A stretch of DNA of 64,000 bases. It comes from Promicromonospora sp049532985. Its GTDB lineage: Bacteria; Actinomycetota; Actinomycetes; Actinomycetales; Cellulomonadaceae. Where the stretch lies: assembly GCF_049532985.1 (NCBI RefSeq), contig NZ_CP186693.1:434001-498000 (forward strand), read 5' to 3'. Position 1 is the first letter of the stretch; each line of letters starts with the position of its first letter. Shown piece after piece: positions 17,039-24,637 of the stretch. The position numbers and the translations under genes are program-made. The notes under the pieces are model-generated. The model did no database searches and had not been told where the DNA came from. It saw nothing but the letters and a program-made list of their open reading frames with translations.

Positions 17039-17566
17039 TCAGGCGCTCCGGTTGCCGGGGATGCCCTCCGGCACGACGCCGCGGCCGTCGTCCGGCACGG
17101 AGTCGGCGAGCCGGCAGAGCGTGCCGAAGAACGCGTCGACGTCCCCCTCGCGGCCGCCGATCGCGTCCCGCAGCGTGCGGTCGAAGGTGATGGCCGCGGA
17201 CTTGAGCCGGCGGTAGAGCGCCTCGCCGGACTCGGTGACCTCGATGCGCTGCACCCGGCGGTTCGACGCGTCCCGGGTGCGGGCGATCAGCCCGCGGTCC
17301 TCCATGGAGCGCAGGTGGTGCGTCATGGTCGCCTCGCGGATGCCCACGGCGCGCGCGAGCTCGCGCTGGGTGGCGGGCGTGCCCTGGTGCAGGGCGAGCA
17401 GGATGTGCCAGACCTGCCAGCTCCCGCCCTGCTCGGACAGGAGCGCGTCGAACGCGCGCATCACGCGCTGCACGGACTGCCACATGGCGACCGCGACGGG
17501 TGTCGGCCCGGTCGCCGGGTGGTCGGTCGCGTCTGACTGGCCGTCGGGCCGCCCGTTCGGTGCCAT
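17039..17566 (-). CDS. MarR-family transcriptional regulator
   Basis: A 175-residue winged-helix repressor. The core reads QRELARAVGIREATMTHHLRSMEDRGLIART, followed by the wing with RRVQRIEVTESGEAL, which is typical for MarR. The 30-residue N-terminal extension is polar and low-complexity. It is divergent from the FAD oxidoreductase gene, and the 12-bp palindrome between them (17615-17626) sits in the predicted promoter of that gene. MarR proteins usually respond to small phenolic ligands; the ligand here is unknown. Confidence 0.9.
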   Translation of the reverse strand: MAPNGRPDGQSDATDHPATGPTPVAVAMWQSVQRVMRAFDALLSEQGGSWQVWHILLALHQGTPATQRELARAVGIREATMTHHLRSMEDRGLIARTRDASNRRVQRIEVTESGEALYRRLKSAAITFDRTLRDAIGGREGDVDAFFGTLCRLADSVPDDGRGVVPEGIPGNRSA

Positions 17567-17600
17567 GGAGGCAGCGTAGTTCGCCCCACGCCGAAATGCG

Positions 17601-17629
17601 TTGACGCCTAATCCTTAGATGTCTAACGT
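17601..17629 (+). promoter_or_regulatory. Promoter of the FAD oxidoreductase with embedded MarR operator
   Basis: TTGACG (17601-17606), a 17-base spacer and TAACGT (17624-17629) form a recognisable sigma-70-type promoter. TTAGATGTCTAA (17615-17626), with TTAGA/TCTAA arms, lies in the spacer and touches the -10 box. That is where a MarR dimer would block transcription. Confidence 0.6.
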
Positions 17630-17666
17630 TGCTCGAGGCAGTACCCGACCCCCCGGAGGCCCTGAG

Positions 17667-19082
17667 ATGTCCACGCACGACAGCACCACCGGCACCACCG
17701 CACCACGTTCTCCCGAGGCGCTGGAGCGCGCCCTCGCCCCGCTCGCGGCCGCTCTCGGCGACCGCCTGCTCACCCCGGCGGCGGCCGGGTTCGCCGAGGC
17801 GGCGACCGTGTTCGTGGGCGGTCCGCCCCGGATCCCGGCGGCGATCGCGCGCGTGCGCAGCACCGCGGAGGTCGGCACGGCGCTGGCCGTCGCCCGCGAT
17901 GCGGGGCTGCCGCTCGCGGTGCGCGCCGGCGGCCACCACCAGGCCCGGCACGCCCTGGTCGACGGCGGCCTCGTGCTCGACCTCCGGCTCCTGGACGGCG
18001 TCGAGATCGATGCCGCGGCCGGCGTCGGCCGTGCGCAGGGCGGGGTGCTCGCGGGTGCCTACACGGCGGCGGCCGGTGCCCAGGGCCTGGCCACGGGGTT
18101 CGGCGACACCGCGACCGTCGGCGTCGGCGGCATCACGCTCGGCGGCGGGATCGGCTACCTCAGCCGGCGCGACGGCCTCACGCTCGACAACCTCCTGGGC
18201 GCACAGGTGGTGCTCGCGGACGGCCAGGTGGTGGAGGCCGGTCCGGACGAGAACCCGGACCTGTACTGGGCGCTGCGTGGTGGCGGCGGCAACTTCGGCG
18301 TCGTGACGCGGCTGGACCTGCGGCTGCGGGAGGTCGGTACCGTCACGGGCGGCATGATGATGTGGGAGCCGACGCCGGCCGGGCTGGCCACCATCCTGCG
18401 TGCCTTCGCCGAGGGCCCGGAGGAGTTCGCGGGCATGATCAACGTGATGGTCGCCCCGCCCGCGCCGATGATCCCCGCCGAGCTGCACGGCACGCCGGTG
18501 CTCATGGCGCTGCTGGTCCACTCGGGCACGTCCGCGGCGGCGGACGAGGCGCTCGCGCCGCTGCGTGCGCTCGGCCCGGTGCTCGACGGCGTCCGCGAGC
18601 TGCCGTACGCCGCCATGTTCGAGGGCGCGGGCGGCCCGCCGGCCGGCGGTGTCGGCGACGCGCGGACCGGGTTCCTCGGCCGGGGTGTCTGGGCGCCTGA
18701 CGAGGACTGGGCCGCCGCCGCGATCGAGGCCGTGTCCGGGGCGGCCGGTCCGGCCGCGGTGAACATCCGGCCCATGGGTGGCGCGATCGGCCGGGTCGAC
18801 CCGGCGGCGACGGCTTTCGCGCACCGCGACCCGGCCTTCATGGTGACGGTGGGCGGGAGCGCGCCGGCGGCCGAGGCGCTGCCCGCGACCCAGGAGTGGG
18901 TGGCGTCGGCGGCGTCGGCGCTCGGCGTCGCCGGCCGCGGCTACGTGAACTTCATGGGGGCCGCCACGGAGGAGGACGTCCGCAACGCCTACCCGGAGGC
19001 GACGCTCGCCCGGCTGCGCGAGGTGAAGCGGGAGTTCGACCCGGGCAACCTCTTCGCGTCGAACCACAACGTCAGGCCCTGA
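17667..19082 (+). CDS. FAD-binding oxidoreductase of the berberine-bridge type
   Basis: A 471-residue flavoprotein of the PCMH/BBE class. The FAD-binding loop reads VRAGGHHQARHALVDGGLVLDL, with a His in the position used for covalent FAD attachment. Next come GGGIGYLSRRDGLTLDNLLGA and WALRGGGGNFGVVT. The C-terminal BBE segment is present (NAYPEATLARLREVKREFDPGNLF). CGGAGG upstream supports the ATG at 17667 over earlier in-frame starts. The protein would oxidise a sugar, alcohol or aromatic with O2 as acceptor; the substrate is unknown. Control by the divergent MarR protein suggests induction by a xenobiotic or phenolic. Confidence 0.87.
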   Translation: MSTHDSTTGTTAPRSPEALERALAPLAAALGDRLLTPAAAGFAEAATVFVGGPPRIPAAIARVRSTAEVGTALAVARDAGLPLAVRAGGHHQARHALVDGGLVLDLRLLDGVEIDAAAGVGRAQGGVLAGAYTAAAGAQGLATGFGDTATVGVGGITLGGGIGYLSRRDGLTLDNLLGAQVVLADGQVVEAGPDENPDLYWALRGGGGNFGVVTRLDLRLREVGTVTGGMMMWEPTPAGLATILRAFAEGPEEFAGMINVMVAPPAPMIPAELHGTPVLMALLVHSGTSAAADEALAPLRALGPVLDGVRELPYAAMFEGAGGPPAGGVGDARTGFLGRGVWAPDEDWAAAAIEAVSGAAGPAAVNIRPMGGAIGRVDPAATAFAHRDPAFMVTVGGSAPAAEALPATQEWVASAASALGVAGRGYVNFMGAATEEDVRNAYPEATLARLREVKREFDPGNLFASNHNVRP

Positions 19083-19104
19083 CGGCGTCGGCCCGGCCTG
19101 GTCC

Positions 19105-19148
19105 GGGTCCGGGTCGGGTCGGGTTGGGTCCGGGTTCGGGCCGGCGGG
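19105..19148 (+). other. G-quadruplex-prone tract
   Basis: Eight runs of GGG with mostly 2-3-base loops, starting 23 bases after the FAD oxidoreductase stop codon. On the sense strand this fits the canonical G3+N1-7 quadruplex pattern several times over. It may help end transcription or simply reflect slippage expansion of a GGGTC-like word. Confidence 0.55.
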
Positions 19149-19159
19149 AGCGTTCCGGA

Positions 19160-19377
19160 AGAACCTGCCCCGCGGAGGTGTGTTGCACACAGTAGACGTT
19201 GTCTACGGAGCGCAACACAACCCCGGAGGAACCTGCGCTTCGGGGGTGTGTTGCACACAGTAGACGTTGTCTACGGAGCGCAACACAACCCCGGAGGAAC
19301 CTGCCCTGCGGGGGGTGTGTCGCACACAGTAGACGTTGTCTACGGAGCGCAACACACCCCCGCGGGGCAGGTTCGGG
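19160..19377. repeat. Three-unit tandem array of extragenic palindromes
   Basis: Each unit contains a hairpin: TGTTGC, five bases, GTAGAC, loop GTT, GTCTAC, five bases, GCAACA. Cores are at 19192-19206, 19260-19274 and 19329-19343, so the period is 68-69 bp. Linkers repeat CCCCGGAGGAACCTGC. The left edge (AACCTGCCCCGCGG) and right edge (CCGCGGGGCAGGTT) are inverted copies, so the whole array is also bounded by inverted repeats. A single diverged relative lies at 9791-9833. Confidence 0.85.
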
Positions 19378-19496
19378 GGCGGCTGTCTCGTCGTCGGCAG
19401 CGTGGCCGGACCGCCCGCTCGCCCGGACCGCTCTCCCGGACCGCTCGCCCGGACCGCTCGCACGGCCGCACCGCAAGGCCGCACCGCCCGCACGCG

Positions 19497-20429
19497 TCAG
19501 GGAACCGTGTACCCCGCCGTCCGGAACATCTCGTACCACTCGGCACGCGTCAGAGGCACCTCCGACCCGAGTGCGGCACCCGCGACCCGCTCCGGGTTGG
19601 TCGTGCCGAGCACCACCTGCATCTGCGCGGGGTGGCGCGTGATCCACGCGGTGGCGATCGCGATGGCCGGCACGTCGTACTTCTGGGCCAGCCGGTCGAT
19701 CACGGCGTTCAGCTCCGGGTAGTCCGGCGAGCCCAGGAAGGTGCCGTTGAAGAAGCCGGCCTGGAACGGGGACCAGGCCTGCACGGTGATGTCGTGCAGG
19801 CGGCAGTAGTCGAGCGTGCCGGAGTCCCGGCTGATCGACTGGTCCAGCCCCTGCATGTTCGCGGCCACGCCCTGCGCCACCAGGGGCGCGTGGGTCACCG
19901 AGAGCTGGAGCTGGTTGGCCACCAGGGGCTGCGTCACGGACTTGCGCAGCAGCTCGATCTGGCCGGGCGTGTGGTTCGAGACGCCGAACGCGCGCACCTT
20001 GCCCGCGGCCGACAGGTCGTCGAAGGCCCGCGCCACCTCGTCCGGCTCCACGAGGGCGTCCGGGCGGTGCAGCAGCAGGATGTCGATGTAGTCGGTACCC
20101 AGCGCGGCCAGCGAGCCGTTCACCGACTCGACGAGGTGCTCGTACGAGTAGTCGAAGTACGGCCCCTCGCGCACGATGCCGGCCTTGGTCTGCAGCACGA
20201 TCTGCTCGCGCTCGGACGGCGTGAGCTGCATGGCCTCGGCGAACCGCTTCTCGCAGCCGTGCGGGCCGGAGCCGTACACGTCGGCGTGGTCGAAGAACGA
20301 GATGCCGGCGTCCCGGGCCGTCTTGACCAGGGTGCGCACCTCCTCGTCGGTCTTCTCCTGGATGCGCATGAGGCCGAGCACGACGTTCGGGACGGTGAGG
20401 TCCGTCCCGGGCAGGGTGAAGGTCTTCAC
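19497..20429 (-). CDS. Aldo/keto reductase, YdhF-like
   Basis: A 310-residue NADPH-dependent oxidoreductase. The AKR tetrad is recognisable: Asp and Tyr in FFDHADVYGSG, Lys in LQTKAGI and His in LLLHRPD. The C-terminal cofactor-binding stretch contains VVLGTTNPERV. The GTG start at 20429 is preceded by AGGAGAGAA. It is the second gene of a two-gene unit with another aldo/keto reductase 31 bp upstream; the two share almost the same ribosome-binding leader. The natural carbonyl substrate is unknown. A divergent LysR gene probably controls the pair. Confidence 0.88.
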   Translation of the reverse strand: MKTFTLPGTDLTVPNVVLGLMRIQEKTDEEVRTLVKTARDAGISFFDHADVYGSGPHGCEKRFAEAMQLTPSEREQIVLQTKAGIVREGPYFDYSYEHLVESVNGSLAALGTDYIDILLLHRPDALVEPDEVARAFDDLSAAGKVRAFGVSNHTPGQIELLRKSVTQPLVANQLQLSVTHAPLVAQGVAANMQGLDQSISRDSGTLDYCRLHDITVQAWSPFQAGFFNGTFLGSPDYPELNAVIDRLAQKYDVPAIAIATAWITRHPAQMQVVLGTTNPERVAGAALGSEVPLTRAEWYEMFRTAGYTVP

Positions 20430-20460
20430 GGGTTCTCTCCTGTGGTGGGTGCGGTGGGGC

Positions 20461-21327
20461 TCAGGCTGCCGACAGGCGGGCGACCTCGTCCGCCGTGAGG
20501 GTCAGGTCGGGTGCCTGCGCGGAGTCGCGGATGCTCTCCGGGCGCGACGCCCCGGGGATCGGCACGACGACGGGCGCCAGCGCCAGCTCCCAGGCGAGCG
20601 TCACTCGGAACGGCGAGACGCCGTGCGCGTCCGCGATCTCCTGGAACGCCGAGTACTCGGTGCCGAGCTCGCCCGAGCGGGCCAGCGAGCTGCCGCCGAG
20701 CGGGCTCCACGGCAGGAACGCGATGCCCAGCTCGGCGCACAGCTCCAGCTCCGGCAGCGAGGAGCGGAAGCGCGGCGAGAACTGGTTCTGCACGGACACC
20801 AGGCGGCCGCCCAGGATCTCGTTGGCCTCGCGGATCTGGTCGGGGTTCGCGTTCGAGATGCCGGCCAGCTCGATGACGCCCTCGTCGAGCAGGTCACGGA
20901 TGGCGCCCACGGAGTCGCCGTAGGGTACGGCCGGGTCGGGGCGGTGGAACTGGTACAGGCCGATGGCCTCGACCCCGAGCCGCTTGGCCGACGCCTTCGC
21001 GGCCTCCTTGAGGTACTCGGGCCGGCCGTCCTTGGTCCAGGACCCGTCCCCGGGCCGCAGGTGGCCGCCCTTGGTGGCGACCAGGACGTCCGAGGTGTCG
21101 CCGCCGTAGGACCGCAGGGCCTCGGCGATGAGCGCCTCGTTGTGCCCCACCTCGTCGGCGTGCAGGTGGTAGGCGTCCGCGGTGTCGATCAGGGTCACGC
21201 CGGCGTCGAGGGCGGCGTGGATCGTGGCGATCGAACGGTCGCGGTCCGGCCGGCCCTCGATCGACATCGGCATGCCGCCGAGGCCGATCGCGGAGACGGA
21301 ACGGCCGCCGATGGTGCGGAGCTGCAT
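20461..21327 (-). CDS. Aldo/keto reductase
   Basis: A 288-residue member of the aldo/keto reductase superfamily, less than half identical by eye to its neighbour. Tetrad residues: Asp and Tyr in LIDTADAYHLHADE, Lys in VATKGGHLRPGDG and His in QFHRPDP. The C-terminal VVPIPGASRPESI is the usual NADPH phosphate-binding segment. The ATG at 21327 has AGGAGAGAA upstream. As the first gene after the divergent promoter with lysR, it is probably the main regulated target. Substrate unknown. Confidence 0.88.
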   Translation of the reverse strand: MQLRTIGGRSVSAIGLGGMPMSIEGRPDRDRSIATIHAALDAGVTLIDTADAYHLHADEVGHNEALIAEALRSYGGDTSDVLVATKGGHLRPGDGSWTKDGRPEYLKEAAKASAKRLGVEAIGLYQFHRPDPAVPYGDSVGAIRDLLDEGVIELAGISNANPDQIREANEILGGRLVSVQNQFSPRFRSSLPELELCAELGIAFLPWSPLGGSSLARSGELGTEYSAFQEIADAHGVSPFRVTLAWELALAPVVVPIPGASRPESIRDSAQAPDLTLTADEVARLSAA

Positions 21328-21363
21328 GAGTTCTCTCCTTGTTCGCGACGTGTTCGGACCTGA

Positions 21364-21417
21364 GACTAGGAAGCCGTAACCTAGAAGTCCAACAACTGTG
21401 GATCATCATTCCTAGAA
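21364..21417. promoter_or_regulatory. Putative LysR binding region
   Basis: In the 103-bp gap between the divergent AKR and LysR genes, CTAGG (21366-21370) and CCTAG (21380-21384) form an inverted repeat with a 9-base spacer. CCTAGAA recurs at 21380-21386 and 21411-21417, 31 bp (three turns) apart. This pattern of one dyad plus a second half-site is usual for LysR-type regulators. Confidence 0.5.
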
Positions 21418-21430
21418 CTGGTAGTGCTCA

Positions 21431-22309
21431 ATGGAACTGCGTCAGATGGAATACCTCGTGGCCCTCGCGGACGAACGGCAGTTCACCCGGGCCGCCGAGC
21501 TCACCGGCGTCTCCCAGTCCGGCCTGTCGGCCGCCATCCGCAACCTCGAGGTCGAGCTGGGCACCAAGCTGTTCACCAGGACCACCCGCCGGGTCGAGCC
21601 CACCGAGGCGGGTCTGGCGCTCCTGCCGTTCGCCCGTTCCATGCTCTCCTCTGCGACGGAGGCGCGCGACGCGGTGGTCCAGGTCTCGCGCGAGCTCGCG
21701 GGCACGCTGCGGGTGGGCGCGGAGCAGTGCCTCGGCGTCGTCGACGTCGCCACGCTGCTGGAACGCTTCCACCGGCGCTACCCGCGCGTGGAGATCGCGT
21801 TCCAGCAGGCGGGTTCGCACGAGCTGCTGGCCGGGGTGCGCGACGGCGACCTCGACGCGGCGTTCGTCGCGACGGCCGATCACGTGGGCGTGCTGCCGCG
21901 CACCGTGCTCGGTCAGGAGCCGGTGGTGCTCCTGTGCCCGCCCGACCACCCGCTGGCCGCCCGCGCGGCCGTGGACCGGGCCGACCTCGGCGGCGAGAGC
22001 TTCATCGACTTCCACCCGTCGTGGGCGATCCGCCAGCTCAACGACGACGCGTTCACCGCGCGGGGTGTGCGCCGCCGCGTGCGGTTCACGGTCAACGACG
22101 TGCACACGCTGCTGGACCTGGTCGACCGCGGCCTCGGCGTCGCCGTCGTGCCGCGGCACGTCGCGGCCAAGCCGCAGGCCGCCCGCCTGGTGGCGGTCCC
22201 GGTGGCGGCGGACGGCGCCGGGGACTGGATCGTCTCGCTGGTCACGACCCCGGACCGCAACTCACCGGCCCCGCACCTGACGGAACTCCTGTCGGACGCC
22301 CAGCCCTGA
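21431..22309 (+). CDS. LysR-family transcriptional regulator
   Basis: A 292-residue regulator. The N-terminal winged HTH reads MELRQMEYLVALADERQFTRAAELTGVSQSGLSAAIRNLE, with LFTRTTRRVEPTEAG after it, both standard. The effector domain of two Rossmann-like lobes begins near residue 90 (GTLRVGAEQCLGVVDVATLLERF). It is divergent from the two aldo/keto reductases and presumably activates them in response to an electrophile or another AKR substrate. A strong convergent hairpin follows its stop. Confidence 0.92.
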   Translation: MELRQMEYLVALADERQFTRAAELTGVSQSGLSAAIRNLEVELGTKLFTRTTRRVEPTEAGLALLPFARSMLSSATEARDAVVQVSRELAGTLRVGAEQCLGVVDVATLLERFHRRYPRVEIAFQQAGSHELLAGVRDGDLDAAFVATADHVGVLPRTVLGQEPVVLLCPPDHPLAARAAVDRADLGGESFIDFHPSWAIRQLNDDAFTARGVRRRVRFTVNDVHTLLDLVDRGLGVAVVPRHVAAKPQAARLVAVPVAADGAGDWIVSLVTTPDRNSPAPHLTELLSDAQP

Positions 22310-22310
22310 C

Positions 22311-22373
22311 CGTCGAGTGCTGAATATTCGCCCTTTTCGCTGTGCCAAGAGGGCGAATATCCAGCACTCAACG
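22311..22373. terminator. Long hairpin between lysR and the GH27 gene
   Basis: A 23-bp stem with two mismatches (left 22311-22333, right 22351-22373) encloses a 17-base loop that starts TTTTCGC. It fills the 67-bp gap between two convergent stop codons. This is the position and shape of a bidirectional terminator. The stem contains GAATATTCG, unusually AT-rich for this genome, and belongs to neither of the other two palindrome families. Confidence 0.65.
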
Positions 22374-22376
22374 GGG

Positions 22377-24467
22377 TCAGCAGGTGAGGGTCGGGGAGAG
22401 CCAGTCGGCGCGGTCGTTGTAGCCGCCGTCGCCCGCGTCGCCCACCCGGAGCGACAGGTCGCGGACCCCCGTGACGTCCACGTCGAACGCGACCGCCGCG
22501 CCCCGTTCCACCGTGCCGCTGCTCCAGAGGGTCGCGCCGTCGCCGACGACGTCGAACGTCGCCGTGCCGCCCTCCGGGCCGACCGTGCCGACGACGTCGT
22601 CGATGCCGACGCTGCCGGTCAGCGCGGTGCACGCGGCGCCGAGGTAGTACCGGACCGTGGACGGGCTCGCGACGCCGATCCCGGCCGGGTGCACGACGCC
22701 GGCGACCGTCAGGGGTGAGCCACCACCGACGCTCTGGTCCACGGTGGGTTCCATCCAGCCGCTGCTCGCACTCACCCACGGGTGCCGCGAGAGCACCACG
22801 TCGCCACCCGAGGGTGCCGAGGGCGCGACGGTCACCCGGGCCGGCGGCGTCGTCACGGCCGGGCCGCCGGCAGACGAGACGGACGCCGCGACGTCGTAGC
22901 CGCCGGTGGCGGTGCCGGCCGGGACGGTCAGGGTGAAGGACACCGTGGCCGAGGTACCCGGCCGGACGGTCCGCGGGGTGCCGCCGGACGGGCGCGCCGT
23001 CCAGCCCTCGGGCGCGTCGAGCACGACGCGCGGGTCGCGTACCGGGGTGCTGCCGTCGTTGTGCAGCGTCACCTGGGTGGTCAGCCGGTCGCCGGCGGCG
23101 GCCAGCGCGTCGGTGGTCGGCGTGATGTCGTCGGCTCCCACGGCCGTGAAGACCGGCGGCGCGGCGACCAGCCGCGGGGCGCCGTCGGCCCGGGACGGCG
23201 TGACACGCAGCAGCGCCGCGCCGTGCGCGGGCACCGCGGCCCGGATCGTGCCGGCGGACTGCGTGCGGGCGTCCGTCCAGGTGTCCAGCACCTCGAACGC
23301 TCGGCCGCGCAGCCCCAGGTCACGGGCGGTCGTGGCCACCTCGGCGGCCCGGTCGCCGCGGTTCAGCAGCGCGACCGCGACGGAGCCGTCCGCCAGCGGC
23401 TTGGCCCAGGTCTCCGTGGTGCCGGCCGGGCCCACCCGGGTGCCCTGGACGCCGAGCGGGTCCTGGTCGATCGCCAGCACGTCGTCGTCGAGCAGGATGT
23501 CCAGGGACTCCCGGCTCAGCGTGCGTGGGTCGCTGGAGATGACCAGCGGCGCGGCCGCGACGGTCCAGAGCGACATCTGGGTGCGGAACTCCTCGGTGGT
23601 CATGCCGAGCTCCGGGCCCAGGTAGTCCGGGTCGCTGAAGTGTCCCGGCCCCGCGACCTCGGGGTGCCGGGCGTTCGCGTCGAAGTTGCGCAGCACGTCC
23701 TTGAACTGGATCTGCCCCACGAACCCGACGTCGGTGTAGGTGCGCCACGACTCCGCGATCTCGGGTGCGTAGGTCCACGACCAGGTCGACTGCTGCTCCT
23801 CCGGGTAGTCGCCCCAGTCGGGCGACGTCACGGGGTTGCAGAGGTTGAAGATCATCGACCGGCCGGAGCTGTTGTTCCGCAGCGCCTCCGCGAACTCGGT
23901 GAACGCCTCCTGCGGGTCCAGGTCGGCGGTGATGCCGCACAGGAAGTCGACCTTGACGGCGTCGTACCCCCACTCGGCGAAGGTGTCGGCGTCGGTCTGG
24001 TAGTGGCCGCCGCTGCCCAGCCCGCACGTGCCCGGGATGTACGGGCCGGCGTCGGTGTAGATGCCGGCGCGCAGGCCGCGGTCGTGGATCTCGTCGGCCA
24101 GCGCCGCCATGCCGTCGGGGAACCGGGCCGGGTCGCCCTGGAGGCGGCCGTCGGCGCCGCGCGGCACGTCGGCCTGCCAGCCGCCGTCGAGCCACACGAT
24201 GTCGTAGCCCGCCTCCGCGAGGCCGGACGACACCAGGAAGTCGGCCACGTCCAGCACCTCGTCGGCCGTGAAGTCGCCACCGAGGCCGTAGTAGGTGTTC
24301 CAGCCCTGGTAGGGCGTGGGGCTGGGACCGGGCGCCGGGGCGGGCGCCGCAGGTCCGGCGGGCACGGCCGGGGCGGCGAAGGCGGCGCCCGCCGGCCCGG
24401 CCGCGGCCAGCGCCGTGGTGAGCAGGGCGGCGCTCGCTCGCGCCACCCAGGTCCGTACGGTGAACAT
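22377..24467 (-). CDS. Secreted GH27 alpha-galactosidase with NEW3 and NPCBM modules
   Basis: A 696-residue exported enzyme that removes terminal alpha-galactose from raffinose-type sugars or galactomannan. A signal peptide spans about 1-33, followed by an Ala/Pro linker. The GH27 barrel starts at GWNTYYGLG (55) and contains WLDGGWQ, the nucleophile Asp174 in VKVDFLCG, the acid/base Asp246 in SWRTYTDVG and GHFSDPDYLGPE. A beta-sandwich, a NEW3-type Ig-like module (from about residue 445) and a C-terminal NPCBM carbohydrate-binding module ending in LTC follow. The ATG at 24467 is chosen because the open frame beyond it (to 25319) lacks signal-peptide sense and overlaps the AraC gene. It shares a 17-bp upstream motif with the alpha-galactoside operon. 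Confidence 0.94.
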   Translation of the reverse strand: MFTVRTWVARASAALLTTALAAAGPAGAAFAAPAVPAGPAAPAPAPGPSPTPYQGWNTYYGLGGDFTADEVLDVADFLVSSGLAEAGYDIVWLDGGWQADVPRGADGRLQGDPARFPDGMAALADEIHDRGLRAGIYTDAGPYIPGTCGLGSGGHYQTDADTFAEWGYDAVKVDFLCGITADLDPQEAFTEFAEALRNNSSGRSMIFNLCNPVTSPDWGDYPEEQQSTWSWTYAPEIAESWRTYTDVGFVGQIQFKDVLRNFDANARHPEVAGPGHFSDPDYLGPELGMTTEEFRTQMSLWTVAAAPLVISSDPRTLSRESLDILLDDDVLAIDQDPLGVQGTRVGPAGTTETWAKPLADGSVAVALLNRGDRAAEVATTARDLGLRGRAFEVLDTWTDARTQSAGTIRAAVPAHGAALLRVTPSRADGAPRLVAAPPVFTAVGADDITPTTDALAAAGDRLTTQVTLHNDGSTPVRDPRVVLDAPEGWTARPSGGTPRTVRPGTSATVSFTLTVPAGTATGGYDVAASVSSAGGPAVTTPPARVTVAPSAPSGGDVVLSRHPWVSASSGWMEPTVDQSVGGGSPLTVAGVVHPAGIGVASPSTVRYYLGAACTALTGSVGIDDVVGTVGPEGGTATFDVVGDGATLWSSGTVERGAAVAFDVDVTGVRDLSLRVGDAGDGGYNDRADWLSPTLTC

Positions 24468-24563
24468 GGGTCTCCTGACGTCGTCGTCGGCTCGGCCGGG
24501 GCCGAGGGGAGGAACCCGCCCAGCATTCCGCCGGCCCCGGTCCCGGGGAATGCAGAGGACGAC

Positions 24564-24586
24564 GTACCCGCCTGGACGATCCGACG
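24564..24586 (-). promoter_or_regulatory. AraC-regulator operator upstream of the GH27 gene
   Basis: On the minus strand CGTCGGATCGTCCAGGC (24586-24570) is followed by CGTCG at 24564, giving a CGTCG repeat every 22 bp. The identical 17-mer with the same 22-bp CGTCG spacing lies before the DUF5107 gene, in the same orientation relative to transcription. Direct repeats two helical turns apart suit AraC-family binding. Confidence 0.7.
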
Positions 24587-24637
24587 CGCCGGGCGGATCC
24601 TGCCGACCGACCGGCGCCCGCCTCCCCGGCACCGGCC

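Larger units (their letters stand above)
19083..19496. other. Non-coding 414-bp gap with G-tract, palindrome array and 13-bp repeats
   Basis: Lies between the convergent FAD oxidoreductase and aldo/keto reductase genes. It holds a G-run tract (19105-19148), three palindromic repeat units (19160-19377) and three 13-bp tandem units of the form CCGGACCGCTCKC (19423-19461). The open frames here are repeat-derived and not credible as genes. Confidence 0.8.

Noticed and set aside
19160..19377. CRISPR array
   Set aside because: Only three units, each an internal palindrome with conserved linkers in place of unique spacers, and no cas genes.
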